Positions 40,584-50,182 of a stretch of 64,000 nt of DNA are shown here, one piece after another; positions within the stretch are counted from its first letter, which is position 1; the number at the start of each line of letters is the position of its first letter. A program made the translations under genes and the position numbers. The stretch is from positions 1,302,001 to 1,366,000 of the forward strand of contig NZ_CP017696.1 in NCBI RefSeq assembly GCF_002715865.1, in the 5' to 3' direction. Under the pieces are notes generated by a model. That model was not told the DNA's origin and made no database searches. It was given only the letters and a program-made list of their open reading frames with translations. This DNA is from Bifidobacterium asteroides DSM 20089 (GTDB taxonomy: Bacteria > Actinomycetota > Actinomycetes > Actinomycetales > Bifidobacteriaceae).

Positions 40584-40669
40584 GGGCCCCAGTCTAGCCA
40601 CGGCAGTTCCGCCGCCGCCCGTCCTGAAGGCTTCTTGCCGGAATTTCTACAACCAGGCAGAGCCTGAGC

Positions 40670-41482
40670 CTAGAGCACGGTATGCAGGAACTCGGCGAAC
40701 CGCTCCGTGCGAGGATGGTCGATGATGTCAGGTCCTCCCTGCTCCACCACGACACCCTGGTCCATGAAGACGATCTGCTCGGCCACCTCGCGGGCGAAGC
40801 CCATTTCGTGGGTGACCACCACCATGGTCATGCCCTGCTGAGCCACCTGTCGCATGACCCCCAGGACCTCGCCCACCAGCTCCGGATCCAGGGCCGAGGT
40901 GGGCTCGTCGAAGAGCATGATGTCAGGGTGCATGGCCAGGGCTCGCGCGATGGCCACACGTTGCTGCTGACCGCCGGAGAGCTGGGCGGGATAGTAGTCC
41001 ATCCTGTCCTCGAGCCCTACACGCTCCAGCTGGGCCTGAGCCTCCTTGCGGGCATCGGTCTTGGGAACCCGGCCCACATGGACCGGTGCCTCCATGACGT
41101 TCTCCAAGGCGGTCATGTGGGGGAAGAGGTTGAAACGTTGAAAGACCATGCCGATTTTGGATCGCTGCCTGGCAATGGCCCTGTCGTCCAGGGTCTGCAG
41201 CACAGGGCCCTTGCCGGTATTGATCCTCCGGTATCCGGTCAGCTCGCCGTCCACGTAGATTTCGCCTGCTGTACGGGTCTCCAGCTGGTTGATCAGCCGC
41301 AGCAGCGTTGACTTGCCTGAGCCGGAAGGCCCTAGGACGGCCGTCACCGTGCCTGGCATGACCTCCAGGTTGATTCCCCGCAGCACATGCTGATCACCGA
41401 ATACCTTGTGCACATTCCTGATGACGATGGCCGGATCCTTACCGCCTTGACCATCTTTCCTGGTCTGCCTGTGCTCGTCCAT
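40670..41482 (-). CDS. Polar amino-acid ABC importer ATPase (GlnQ-like)
   Basis: This 270-residue ATPase has Walker [20 protein letters not shown]-loop [17 protein letters not shown], signature [15 protein letters not shown] and Walker [16 protein letters not shown]. An insertion around residues 78-100 ([20 protein letters not shown]) occurs in a subset of the family. AGGAGGAG precedes the ATG. It is the last gene of a binding protein-permease-ATPase operon. Confidence 0.94.
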   Translation of the reverse strand: MDEHRQTRKDGQGGKDPAIVIRNVHKVFGDQHVLRGINLEVMPGTVTAVLGPSGSGKSTLLRLINQLETRTAGEIYVDGELTGYRRINTGKGPVLQTLDDRAIARQRSKIGMVFQRFNLFPHMTALENVMEAPVHVGRVPKTDARKEAQAQLERVGLEDRMDYYPAQLSGGQQQRVAIARALAMHPDIMLFDEPTSALDPELVGEVLGVMRQVAQQGMTMVVVTHEMGFAREVAEQIVFMDQGVVVEQGGPDIIDHPRTERFAEFLHTVL

Positions 41483-41498
41483 GATTCTCCTCCTGCGC

Positions 41499-42473
41499 TC
41501 AGGCGTTCAGCCCGGCCATCATGACCTTGTTGACCTTGTCAGTGTCCTGACGGGTCTGTGGATCCTCGCCATCCTTGCCGTCCTTGGCTCCCGACCCGGC
41601 CAGGGGCCGCGAGTCGAAGCCCTTGCCGTAGTGCTTCTCCAGCTGGGCCTGGAGGACCATCAGAATGGAGGTGATGACCAGGTACCAGATGCAGGCCACA
41701 ATCAGCAGCGGGATGGTCTTGTAGATGCGGTTGGCGATGGCGTTGGTGGCGAACTGGAGCTCCAGTGTGAAGGGCACGGCAAGAGCCAGGGATGTGGTCT
41801 TGAGCATGCCGATGGTCTCATTGCCGGTAGGCGGCACGATGATGCGCATGGCCTGAGGCAGGACGATCCGCCGCATGATCATGGACGGGGGCATGCCCAG
41901 GGCCTTGGCTGCCTCCTCCTGGCCGGGATCCACAGCCTCGATGCCGGCACGGACGATTTCGGAAAGATAGGCGGCCTCGTTCAGTCCCAGGCCCAGAACC
42001 GTGGCCACGGTGGCGTTCAGCACGGTCTTGGTGTCGATGCTCCAGAACTCGGGCCCGAAGGGGATGCCGATGGCCAGCTTGGGAATCAGTACGGAGAGGA
42101 GGCCCCAGAAGACCAGCTGGGTATACACAGGAGTGCCTCGGAAGAACCAGATGAAGAACCAGCTGACCCACCGTAGAACCGGATTGGACGACTTGCGCAT
42201 GACCGCCAGGATGATGGCCAGAATCGTGGCCAGGACCATGGCGTAGACGGTCAGCAGAAGGGTCCACTTGATGCCGTCCAGGACATGCTCATTGAAGAGG
42301 TACTTCCAGACCGTGGGCCAATCAAAATTGGGGTTGGTCACCATGCCGTGGATCAGCATGGCCACGAATATGGCCACGATGATCGCAGCTACGAACGGCC
42401 CCGGTTTGCGCACAGGCCTGGCATGTATTCTGCCGGGGATCTGAATCTGGTCCGTCCCCTTCTTGGTTTGCAT
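41499..42473 (-). CDS. Polar amino-acid ABC importer permease (HisM/GlnP-like)
   Basis: This 324-residue His/Glu/Gln/Arg/opine-type permease has the family motifs [16 protein letters not shown] and [20 protein letters not shown], followed by [10 protein letters not shown] (EAA loop). It has about five to six membrane helices. The C-terminal ~45 residues are hydrophilic and Lys/Asp-rich. It lies 16 bp before the ATPase gene and is separated from the binding-protein gene by a GC-rich hairpin. Confidence 0.93.
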   Translation of the reverse strand: MQTKKGTDQIQIPGRIHARPVRKPGPFVAAIIVAIFVAMLIHGMVTNPNFDWPTVWKYLFNEHVLDGIKWTLLLTVYAMVLATILAIILAVMRKSSNPVLRWVSWFFIWFFRGTPVYTQLVFWGLLSVLIPKLAIGIPFGPEFWSIDTKTVLNATVATVLGLGLNEAAYLSEIVRAGIEAVDPGQEEAAKALGMPPSMIMRRIVLPQAMRIIVPPTGNETIGMLKTTSLALAVPFTLELQFATNAIANRIYKTIPLLIVACIWYLVITSILMVLQAQLEKHYGKGFDSRPLAGSGAKDGKDGEDPQTRQDTDKVNKVMMAGLNA

Positions 42474-42538
42474 CTCCTGCTTCCTTCCGCACCGCTGTAC
42501 TTATTCAGGCCTGGCCTATTGGCCGAACCACCTGTTTA

Positions 42539-42572
42539 AGGCGCGGGTCACCCGATGCGACGACCCGCGCCT
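42539..42572 (-). terminator. Intra-operon hairpin between binding protein and permease genes
   Basis: AGGCGCGGGTC (42539-42549) and GACCCGCGCCT (42562-42572) form a perfect 11-bp stem with a 12-nt loop, 10 bp past the binding-protein stop. No T-tract follows. It probably attenuates read-through or protects the 5' message, so that the binding protein is made in excess. Confidence 0.6.
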
Positions 42573-42581
42573 GGCCCTGCC

Positions 42582-43520
42582 TCAGTCAGAGACCGCAGGG
42601 TTGATCTCAGCCTTCTCGACCGCGCCGCTCTGAACGCCCCAATTCTTGAGGATCTTGGCGTAGACGCCGTCGTCAATCAGCTTCTGCAGAGCCGCCTGAG
42701 TGGCCTCGGCCATGCCGCTGCCCTTCTTCAGAGCGGCACCTTGCAGGACGATGTCGGTATCCTTGCCCAGCTTCTCCAGCTGTCCATCGGTCTGCTTGAT
42801 GGCGTAACCGGTCACCTGGGAGTCAGCATAGAAAACGTCGATCTTGCCGTTGACCACTGCAGTGGCAGCATCGGTCTGCTGCTTGTAGGACTGGACGTCC
42901 ACCGGCTTCTTGCCCTTGGCCTTGCACTCGGCCGAAATCTTGTCGGCGGCCTGCTGCTCCTCTATGGTTCCGGTCTGCACGCCGACCTTGACGCCGCAGA
43001 TGTCGTCAGGATTGATCTTGGAGGGGTTGCCCTTCTTCACGGCAAAAGCGGTGCCCGCCTTGAAAGTGGTTACGAAGTCGACCGATTGCATCCGCTCCTT
43101 GGTGATGGTGAAGCTGGAGATACCCGCGTCATATTTGCTGCCGATGGCTGGAATGATGGTATCGAAGGAAGCGCTGACCATCTCCCCCTCGAGCCCCATG
43201 ACCTTGGCAATGGCGTTCGACAGGTCCACGTCATAGCCGATGGGGGTCTTTCCGTCCTCATTCATGAACTCGCCAGGGGCATATGAGGTCTCCATGCCCA
43301 CGGTCAGCTTCCCGTCCTTGGCAACCGACTCGGGCACCTTGGCCGCAATGGCCGGATCCTTCTTGATGCCGCTGACGTCAAAAGCCGCTGGATGGGAGCT
43401 GGTGGTGGCCTTGCCCGACGCACTGCTGGTGTCCGCCTCGTCGGTGGTTCCGCAGGCTCCGATGGAGGCCAGCAGGGTGACACTCAGAGCCGCCGCCAAC
43501 ACCGCCTTGATCTTGCCCAT
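42582..43520 (-). CDS. Polar amino-acid-binding lipoprotein (SBP family 3)
   Basis: From the ATG at 43520 (AGGAG upstream) this is a 312-residue lipoprotein. The signal peptide ends in a lipobox LLASIGAC, followed by a Ser/Thr/Asp-rich linker. The type 2 periplasmic-binding fold has GKLTVGMETSYAPGEFMNED, VDLSNAIAKVMGLEGE and a hinge region near ICGVKVGVQTGT. It should bind a polar amino acid. ArgR-like boxes in its promoter hint at a basic amino acid, but that is inference. Confidence 0.92.
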   Translation of the reverse strand: MGKIKAVLAAALSVTLLASIGACGTTDEADTSSASGKATTSSHPAAFDVSGIKKDPAIAAKVPESVAKDGKLTVGMETSYAPGEFMNEDGKTPIGYDVDLSNAIAKVMGLEGEMVSASFDTIIPAIGSKYDAGISSFTITKERMQSVDFVTTFKAGTAFAVKKGNPSKINPDDICGVKVGVQTGTIEEQQAADKISAECKAKGKKPVDVQSYKQQTDAATAVVNGKIDVFYADSQVTGYAIKQTDGQLEKLGKDTDIVLQGAALKKGSGMAEATQAALQKLIDDGVYAKILKNWGVQSGAVEKAEINPAVSD

Positions 43521-43575
43521 GTCTTCTCCTCTTCCGGACCGCACCGAAGCGACCCCTCAATACTCTTGATTGACA

Positions 43576-43609
43576 TGCACTATTATGCACACATTTGTAT
43601 TTTTATGCA
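43576..43609. promoter_or_regulatory. Two tandem ARG-box-like palindromes upstream of the amino-acid ABC operon
   Basis: TGCACTATTATGCA (43576-43589) and TGTATTTTTATGCA (43596-43609) both fit the TGNATWWWWATNCA shape of ArgR half-sites and are centred 20 bp apart, close to the 21 bp of classical tandem ARG boxes. They lie 56-89 bp upstream of the lipoprotein start, in an AT-rich island. Confidence 0.5.
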
Positions 43610-43797
43610 TGCAGATAAAGATTAGCTCTATTTCGCGGACTGCTTATACTGACATTTTTGGCTCTATAACGGGCCAAAGACGCTATTCATCACCGTCTAT
43701 TGACATCAGCGCCGGGCGTGTCGAATCTGTATAGAACAGGAAGCCGTCAACGGGCAACTGCGGTTTTCAGGAGATTCAAGGGAACATATCAGGGAAC

Positions 43798-44274
43798 TCA
43801 GCCCCGCCGATTCCGGTAGCGCATGGCCCTTTGCGCCTCGCGACGATCCTGCTCCTCCCGCAGGGACTGGCGCTTGTCATATTCGCGCTTGCCTCGAGCC
43901 ACTGCAATCTCCACCTTGACCCTGCCGTCCTTGAAATACAGACTCAGGGGAATAATGGTGTAGCCCTTGGCCTGAATCTGCCGCTCCAAACGGACGATCT
44001 GCTTGGCGTGGAGGAGCAGCTTGCGCTTGCGCTTGGGGGCATGGTTGTTCCAGGTGCCATTGAGATATTCAGGGATATTGGCGTTTTCCAGCCAGACCTC
44101 GTGCCGCCGGTCGATGCTGACGAATGACTCGGCCAGGGAGGCCCGCCCCTCACGCAGGGACTTGACCTCGGTCCCGGTCAACGCGATGCCGGCCTCGTAC
44201 CGATCCTCGATCTGGTAGTCATGACGGGCCCTGCGATTCTGGGCGATCATGGATGTGCCGGTTTCCTTAGCCAT
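43798..44274 (-). CDS. smpB: SsrA-binding protein SmpB
   Basis: This 158-residue OB-fold tmRNA partner is required for trans-translation. The conserved NRRARHDYQIEDRYEAGIAL, GTEVKSLREGRASLAES and the C-terminal KREYDKRQSLREEQDRRE tail are all present. AGGAGGA precedes the ATG. The gene ends the prfB-ftsE-ftsX-CHAP cluster. No ssrA gene was recognised in the window. Confidence 0.96.
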   Translation of the reverse strand: MAKETGTSMIAQNRRARHDYQIEDRYEAGIALTGTEVKSLREGRASLAESFVSIDRRHEVWLENANIPEYLNGTWNNHAPKRKRKLLLHAKQIVRLERQIQAKGYTIIPLSLYFKDGRVKVEIAVARGKREYDKRQSLREEQDRREAQRAMRYRNRRG

Positions 44275-44366
44275 AATATCCTCCTCAGAATCGCGCCAAG
44301 GAGGCTACCTGGCACTCCGGACGGCGATAGTGACGTTCCAAGCGGCGGACCGGGCCCGCAACGGCA

Positions 44367-45755
44367 TCAGTAATGAATGTATTGGTAGTTGCCGGCCCCA
44401 TAGACCGTCTCATAGGCGGGGAAGGATGCGAAGCCGGTGCCCCCTTGGGAGATGAGCACCGATCCATCTGCATTGACCCGCTCGACCACAGCCACGTGAC
44501 CATAGGTCCAGTCCGCATTCCAGGAACCGACCCGCTGGCCACGGGCGAAGACCATGGCGGCGCCCACATGCGGAGTGTTGTTGACCAGGTAGCCCAGACT
44601 ACGTGCCGTATTGGCCCAATCGGCCCCGTTGCCCATATAGGATCCCACAGGCAGGGACAGCTGCGAGCGACGGATGTAGGCCCAGAGCGTGCACTGACGA
44701 GCGGGATAGGCGCTGCCGCCCACCGAGTTGCCGGTGGGATGGCCGTAGCAGAACCCTGAGCCCTCAGGGCAGTTGCCAGGTACTCCATAATTCATACCGG
44801 AGGCACCTGTACCACCCCCGTTGCTCGGCGGAGAAGGCCGCGGAGCCGGCGATGGTGCCGAGCCGCCACCGCCGATCTGCTGGGCACCACCGGCATGAGG
44901 ATCAGCACCGCCTCCGACATTGCCTGTATTCAAGGAATCGATCATAGACTCGGTGGCCACAATATCAGCGGCCTCACGGGCCGACTGCGTGGTCAGGGCG
45001 GCCTTCTGATCCTCCAGCTGCTTGCGTGCTGCAGTTCCTTGCTCGCGCAAGGCCTGCAGACTGTCCTGCTTGGCCTGCGCCTCGGCTGCCGCCTGCTGAG
45101 CCGCAGCCTGCTGTTGGTCGGCCTTGGCCTTCAAGCTGCTGATCTGCTCCTCAATGGCTTCCAGGCGCTGCTTGCGGTTCATAGACGAATTGAGTGTATT
45201 GGCGGCGTCATTGGCTGTGTTGGCCTCGGACCGGGTCACGGCTGCATCGGCCTGCATCTTGTTCACAAAGTCCTTGGTGCTGGAGGACTTGGTCACCACG
45301 TCCATGACCTGGGAGGCCTCAGAGCCACGGAAGCTCTTTCTTGCCATCTGTGCCACACCGGCCTTGGCGTCGTCATAGTCGATGCCAGTCTGACGTATCT
45401 TGTCCTCCAAGTCGGCACGATCCTTCCGGGCCGCCTGCAGACGGTCGTTGGTGGCCTGAACCAGACTGTCAGCTTGCTCGGCCTGCTGCTGGGCTTCGAC
45501 TGCCCTCTGCTGCGCCGCCGGAATCTGGTTGGCAGTCAGATCATTGAGGCTCAAAATCTGGTTGGCCAGTTCGTTGCTGACGCCCGCCAGCTTGCTCTTC
45601 AGGGCCTCATGGCTCTGTACCTTCTGCTGATAGCTGCTCCAATCAGCCCGCGCCGGCGCGGGGGCCGCCGTCAATCCCAGTATTCCTCCCCCAAACATCA
45701 AGGCCAACGACCCCACCAGGCCGCAGATGGCTTCCAAATGTTTCGTGCGATTCAT
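44367..45755 (-). CDS. Secreted coiled-coil CHAP peptidoglycan hydrolase (PcsB-like)
   Basis: From the ATG at 45755 the protein is 462 residues. A signal peptide ends near APAPARA. Residues about 38-280 are Ala/Gln/Lys-rich coiled coil (for example EQADSLVQATNDRLQAARKD). A Gly/Pro/Ser linker near 290-330 leads to a C-terminal CHAP amidase/endopeptidase domain with catalytic Cys in YPARQCTLWAYI and His in TYGHVAVVERV. Its place beside ftsE and ftsX mirrors PcsB-type hydrolases whose activity is gated by FtsEX, so a septal cell-separation role is likely. Confidence 0.9.
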   Translation of the reverse strand: MNRTKHLEAICGLVGSLALMFGGGILGLTAAPAPARADWSSYQQKVQSHEALKSKLAGVSNELANQILSLNDLTANQIPAAQQRAVEAQQQAEQADSLVQATNDRLQAARKDRADLEDKIRQTGIDYDDAKAGVAQMARKSFRGSEASQVMDVVTKSSSTKDFVNKMQADAAVTRSEANTANDAANTLNSSMNRKQRLEAIEEQISSLKAKADQQQAAAQQAAAEAQAKQDSLQALREQGTAARKQLEDQKAALTTQSAREAADIVATESMIDSLNTGNVGGGADPHAGGAQQIGGGGSAPSPAPRPSPPSNGGGTGASGMNYGVPGNCPEGSGFCYGHPTGNSVGGSAYPARQCTLWAYIRRSQLSLPVGSYMGNGADWANTARSLGYLVNNTPHVGAAMVFARGQRVGSWNADWTYGHVAVVERVNADGSVLISQGGTGFASFPAYETVYGAGNYQYIHY

Positions 45756-45840
45756 GGTCAAGTCCTCACAATCACTCATCCATGCTAGTCATCATTATGG
45801 CAGAGCTCGTACCCATAAGGTATCGGCCCGTCGCCCCGAA

Positions 45841-46764
45841 TCAGGTTCTCAGGTACCTCCGTAAGGAGATGGAAGAGGCCAATGCGGACAAGAGCATGGC
45901 CCCCAGGATCAGCGCCGGGGCCATGAGCAGGACCGTGGACTGGTCCACGTAGGGCATCCACTGGACCGTCTGGGCCAGCCAATCCGTGATGAAAAGTTTG
46001 ACGATGGCGCTCAAAGCACCCACAGCCAGAAGCGAACCCAGCAAGGATGCCACAACCCCCTCCAGAATGAAGGGCAACCTGATGGTCCAGTTGGACGCTC
46101 CCACCAGTCTCATGATCTCCGTCTCGTTTCGACGGGAGGCGGCACTCATCCTGATGGTGGTGCCGGTCAGCAGAATAGCCACAATCACCATGACCACGGC
46201 AAGGACCAAAGTGACCGCTGTGGCTCTATTGAGGATTTTGAAGACCGGGTCGAATATCTGACGCTGATCAGAGACCTCCTCCACCCCATCTCGTCCGGAC
46301 AGCACCTCGGAGACCACCTGGTACTTGGTCGGGTCCTTCAGCTTTAGACGCAGGGAGGCCTGCATATCTGCCGCAGTCATGGTCCTTCCCTCATAAGTGC
46401 CTTCAGGATACTGCTTGAGGAAGGTGTTCTTGAAGAAGTCCTCACGGCTCTGGTAGGTGATCTTGGCTACGGAGTCGCGCAACTCGGTATTGATGGTGTT
46501 CTCCAGCTTGACAATCTCGTCGTTGGTGGGTGCCTTGCCCGTCGCGCAAGAAGCTGCCTGGCTGGCGCCATCCGGGCAGAGCCAGACCACCACCTCCACC
46601 TGGTCGTACCAGTCTCCCTTGGCCTTGCTGATCTGAGCCTGCATGAGGCCTGAGGCGCCGATGAACAGAAAGGAGATGAAGGTGACCAGCATGACCGAGA
46701 GAATCATGGATCCGTTGCGACGCAGGTTGTCCCAGGTGCTGGAAAGGATGAACCGCAGTCTCAT
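45841..46764 (-). CDS. ftsX: Cell division protein FtsX
   Basis: This 307-residue protein has one N-terminal helix (residues about 20-42), a large extracellular loop with a Cys pair (WLCPDGASQAASCATG) and three C-terminal helices, the FtsX topology. IRMSAASRRNETEIMRLVGA is the conserved cytoplasmic segment. Its ATG overlaps the ftsE stop by 4 bp. It forms the membrane part of FtsEX and should contact the CHAP hydrolase encoded downstream through the extracellular loop. Confidence 0.95.
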   Translation of the reverse strand: MRLRFILSSTWDNLRRNGSMILSVMLVTFISFLFIGASGLMQAQISKAKGDWYDQVEVVVWLCPDGASQAASCATGKAPTNDEIVKLENTINTELRDSVAKITYQSREDFFKNTFLKQYPEGTYEGRTMTAADMQASLRLKLKDPTKYQVVSEVLSGRDGVEEVSDQRQIFDPVFKILNRATAVTLVLAVVMVIVAILLTGTTIRMSAASRRNETEIMRLVGASNWTIRLPFILEGVVASLLGSLLAVGALSAIVKLFITDWLAQTVQWMPYVDQSTVLLMAPALILGAMLLSALASSISLRRYLRT

Positions 46765-48566
46765 CGTGCCGCCTTCTTCTCGTCATCATGCTCATCCCGA
46801 GCCGATGCATCATTCTCTCCTTGGGACTTCCTTGATCCCTTGGGGACCTCGGGCGGAGCAGGAGGTGCCGGCGGGGCCCCCATGGACTCGACGTCATGGC
46901 GATTTTCGCTCGTTGAGACCTTTTTATTGGCCCTGCTCTTATTGGAGGTCCGTTTTGAGGAATCCGCCACGTCATGCTTCATTTGTCCACTGTCCTGACC
47001 GGATTTGCCGGTCGGTTCGGCTGGGCTGGAGTCATCATAACGCGAAGGTTGATCGGGCCTCTTGAATCCTTGTTCAGGATCGGAAGTCCTGGCGGAAGAG
47101 CCCTTCATCGGTTGGCGATCTTTGGCATTGACATCCTTCTTGGGCGCTCTTTCACCACGATCACGATTGCGGTCATCGTCTTGTTTCCTGTTCTGATCCC
47201 GACTGCTCGATTCTTCGGTCTGCCGATCCTGGGACCTGCTTTCAGTTGTCGCCTTGGGCTGAGCAGCGTCCGAACCACTGGCGGGCTTGGAAGATTTTCC
47301 GGGGGCTGTGCGCTCTGCCCGAGCACGATTGGCTGACTCATCATGATCGGTTTCCGCCTCGTCGTGGCCTCCATCACCGGAACCGCCACTCGATTGACCT
47401 GATCGATCCTGTGCGACCTGGGTTGCTGGCCTGTGGAATCGCTCGTCCGAGTCAGAGTCGGCCCTACGACCGGACTGCCCTGCAGCCGCGTCTTCGCGCT
47501 GGCTGGAATCTTCCTGCGCAGACTCAAGACTGCCCAGACCCTTACCCCAGGTCAGAGTGTCCTCCACAGAGGTGAAGACCTTCCCATAACGTCCGGTTCT
47601 CCCCGAATGCATGGACTTGGCCAACCGCGCGATTCCCTCGTCACCGTATTGACCCTGGTTGACGGCCTCTGCCGCCGCTTGGACCACCTGCCTGGCCCCC
47701 TTGGCTCCATCGGCAATGGGCTCGGTGGCCAAGCTATTCCCCTCCTGCACGACGACTTGAACCGGGCGACGCCCTCCAACTCCAGCCTCACGTACGCGGT
47801 CCAGGGCATCGCCGTCGTCGGGATCCCCGATGGCGTGATGAGAGCGCGCAGCAACCTCGGCGTCTGGGAAGAATCGCGAAGAATCATAGGAGCCATGGAC
47901 TTCGTCGCGCACAATCCGACCGGTATGCAACTCCACCACCCGCTTGCGCATGGAGTTTACGATCTCCTCGTTGTGGGTGGCCATGACCACAGTGGTGCCG
48001 GTCCTGTTGATGGCATCCAGGACCTCCATAATGCCCAGAGAGGTAGTGGGATCAAGGTTGCCGGTGGGCTCATCCGCCAGCAGAATCTCCGGGTTGTTGA
48101 CGTAGGCCCGGGCCAGTGCCACACGCTGGGCCTCGCCGCCGGAAAGCTCGTGGGGGTAGTTGTGCTCCTTGCCGGTCAGCCCCACAGTTTTGAGCACCTG
48201 AGGCACCAGGGTCTTAATGGTGGACCGACGGGCGCCGATGACCTCCAGTGTGAAAGCCACGTTCTGCCATACGGTCTTGTTGTTCAGCAACTTGTAATCC
48301 TGGAATACGAAGCCGATGGAACGCCGATACCCGGGAATCTCGCGGTTGCGCAGACGTCGCAGGTCGTTGCCGGCCACGCGGATCTCCCCCTCGGTGGCCT
48401 CCTCCTCGCGCAGGAGCAGACGCAGCAGAGTGGTCTTGCCCGACCCGCTGGCGCCCACCAGAAAAACGAAATCCCCGCGATTGACATCCAGGCTGATGTT
48501 ATCCAAGGCTGGACGGGACCCCCTGGGGTAAATCTTGGTCACGCCCTTGAGCGAAATCAACGCCAT
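46761..48566 (-). CDS. ftsE: Cell division ATPase FtsE with a ~370-residue disordered tail
   Basis: This 601-residue protein has an ABC domain in residues 1-230 that is a standard FtsE: Walker A VGASGSGKTTLLRLLLREEE, signature LSGGEAQRVALARAY, Walker B ILLADEPTGNLDPTTS. Residues about 231-300 hold a variable linker. Residues about 303-345 are less disordered (DEGIARLAKSMHSGRTGRYG, VFTSVEDTLTWGKGL). Residues about 350-601 are highly charged, Ser/Asp/Gln/Lys/Arg-rich low complexity, with a Pro run PPAPPAPP near 573. Canonical FtsE is about 220-230 residues, so the tail more than doubles it. It is the second gene of the prfB-ftsEX cluster. Confidence 0.95.
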   Translation of the reverse strand: MALISLKGVTKIYPRGSRPALDNISLDVNRGDFVFLVGASGSGKTTLLRLLLREEEATEGEIRVAGNDLRRLRNREIPGYRRSIGFVFQDYKLLNNKTVWQNVAFTLEVIGARRSTIKTLVPQVLKTVGLTGKEHNYPHELSGGEAQRVALARAYVNNPEILLADEPTGNLDPTTSLGIMEVLDAINRTGTTVVMATHNEEIVNSMRKRVVELHTGRIVRDEVHGSYDSSRFFPDAEVAARSHHAIGDPDDGDALDRVREAGVGGRRPVQVVVQEGNSLATEPIADGAKGARQVVQAAAEAVNQGQYGDEGIARLAKSMHSGRTGRYGKVFTSVEDTLTWGKGLGSLESAQEDSSQREDAAAGQSGRRADSDSDERFHRPATQVAQDRSGQSSGGSGDGGHDEAETDHDESANRARAERTAPGKSSKPASGSDAAQPKATTESRSQDRQTEESSSRDQNRKQDDDRNRDRGERAPKKDVNAKDRQPMKGSSARTSDPEQGFKRPDQPSRYDDSSPAEPTGKSGQDSGQMKHDVADSSKRTSNKSRANKKVSTSENRHDVESMGAPPAPPAPPEVPKGSRKSQGENDASARDEHDDEKKAAR

Positions 48567-48663
48567 TTACACTCCGTTCCTCGGTATTCCCATACAGAGG
48601 CTATCAAGAAGACCGACACTACTCACTCATGAAACACCGACCAGACTTGAGCCGGACGAAGCT

Positions 48664-49797
48664 CTACCTGCCGGCTTCCTCCTCGCGAGCCTGGACCCGC
48701 TGCTGATGCCGCCAGCGAATGCCAGCCTCGATGAAGGCGTCAATGTCACCGTCGAAGACCCCCTGGGTATCCGAGGTCTCGTAACCGGTGCGAAGATCCT
48801 TGACCATCTGGTAGGGATGCAGCACGTAGGAGCGCATCTGATCCCCCCAGCTGGCCTTGATGTCGCCAGCCAGCTCCTTCTTCTTCTTGGCTTCCTCCTC
48901 GTGCCGCAGAACCAACAGCCGGGACTGCAGAACAGCCATGGCAGCCGCACGGTTCTGGATCTGGCTGCGCTCATCCTGCATGGTGACCACGATGTTTGTC
49001 GGCAGGTGAGTGATGCGCACGGCTGAATAGGTGGTGTTGACACCCTGGCCGCCGGGACCGGAGGAGCAATAGGTATCCACTCGAATGTCCGAGTCGGGGA
49101 TGTCGATGTGGTCGGTAGGCTCCACCAGGGGGATGACCTCGACAGCAGCGAAAGAGGTCTGCCGCCGTCCCTGATTGTCAAAGGGCGAGATCCGCACCAG
49201 ACGATGGGTGCCGCCCTCCACCGACAGCCGACCATATGCGTAAGGGGCGTCCACCTGGAAGGTGGCCGACTTGATGCCGGCCTCCTCCGCGTAGGAGGTG
49301 TCCATGACCTTGGTGGAGAAGCCGTGCCGCTCAGCCCAGCGCATATACATACGCAGGAGCATCTGGGCCCAGTCGGCTGCATCCACGCCGCCGGCACCCG
49401 AGCGGATGGTGACGACGGCGGCGCGCTCGTCGTACTCCCCATCCAGCAGGGTCTGAATCTCCATGTCGGCCAGGTCGGACCTCAAAGAGTCGATCTCCTT
49501 GCGTGCCTCCACCAGTGTGTCCTGATCATGCTCCTCCCGGCCCAGCTCCTCCAAGGCCTGCACATCATCCAGCCGTGAGGAAGCGGACTCCAGGTGCTTG
49601 AGCTGGGATTGCAGGGCCGAGAGCCTGCTGGTCACCTTCTGGGCGTTCTCCTGATCATCCCAAAGTCCGGGCGCGCTTGCCTGACGCTCCAAATCCGCAA
49701 TCCGCGAGCGCAGACCCTCCGGATCCAGCGCCTTGGAAATCATCTCGTACTTGGCCTTGGCCTGCTCCAACGCTTGGGCGAAATCCATCTCTGCCAT
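48664..49797 (-). CDS. prfB: Peptide chain release factor 2
   Basis: This 377-residue class I release factor has the GGQ motif in [20 protein letters not shown] and an SPF-type codon recognition segment ([16 protein letters not shown]). It reads UGA/UAA stops. The frame is continuous from the ATG, so no programmed frameshift is used here. The gene heads the ftsE-ftsX-CHAP-smpB cluster with a 97-bp gap to ftsE. Confidence 0.96.
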   Translation of the reverse strand: MAEMDFAQALEQAKAKYEMISKALDPEGLRSRIADLERQASAPGLWDDQENAQKVTSRLSALQSQLKHLESASSRLDDVQALEELGREEHDQDTLVEARKEIDSLRSDLADMEIQTLLDGEYDERAAVVTIRSGAGGVDAADWAQMLLRMYMRWAERHGFSTKVMDTSYAEEAGIKSATFQVDAPYAYGRLSVEGGTHRLVRISPFDNQGRRQTSFAAVEVIPLVEPTDHIDIPDSDIRVDTYCSSGPGGQGVNTTYSAVRITHLPTNIVVTMQDERSQIQNRAAAMAVLQSRLLVLRHEEEAKKKKELAGDIKASWGDQMRSYVLHPYQMVKDLRTGYETSDTQGVFDGDIDAFIEAGIRWRHQQRVQAREEEAGR

Positions 49798-49903
49798 ACC
49801 GTCTCACCGCTTTCCAGACCGGCTGCATATGAGCCGGCCACCGTCTTCGTTCCTATCCGCTTGGCCTGTGACGGCCGGATTCCCGCCGACCGGACGGGCC
49901 AGG

Positions 49904-50035
49904 TCAAAGGCCGCTGAAGATTGCAGGGATGACAAGACTGGCCAGCAACGCCACAGCGATGACCAGGCAGACCGCCCTGGCCGTATTGCGGCGCCTACGC
50001 TCCCGGCGCTCCCGCTCATGACTGTAGGCACTCAT
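49904..50035 (-). CDS. Small single-TM basic protein (43 residues)
   Basis: This short frame encodes a very basic N-terminus (HERERRERRRRNTAR) followed by one hydrophobic helix (AVCLVIAVALLASLVIPAIF) and SGL. The positive-inside pattern looks genuinely membrane-like and would place the N-terminus in the cytoplasm. No good Shine-Dalgarno precedes the ATG. It lies between prfB and dapD. A 17-bp sequence spanning its start codon recurs at 57702-57718. No family is recognised; a chance frame cannot be excluded. Confidence 0.5.
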   Translation of the reverse strand: MSAYSHERERRERRRRNTARAVCLVIAVALLASLVIPAIFSGL

Positions 50036-50182
50036 AATTGTTGATTTTACCTATCGGCTGGGACCTGGCCGGCGACAGCCCAGACCCGACTGTCGGACGG
50101 ACCGCCTGTGTTTGAGCGTCGACCGGTTTATCCTGTAAGACAACCTGATGTCAACATAAGTGCACCGCCTGAAGGAGGAACG

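Noticed and set aside
40584-40669. glmS ribozyme
   Set aside because: The gap is only 86 bp and shows no ribozyme core; such ribozymes are mainly in Firmicutes.
48664-49797. Programmed frameshift in prfB
   Set aside because: The reading frame is continuous from start to stop, with no internal UGA near the N-terminus.
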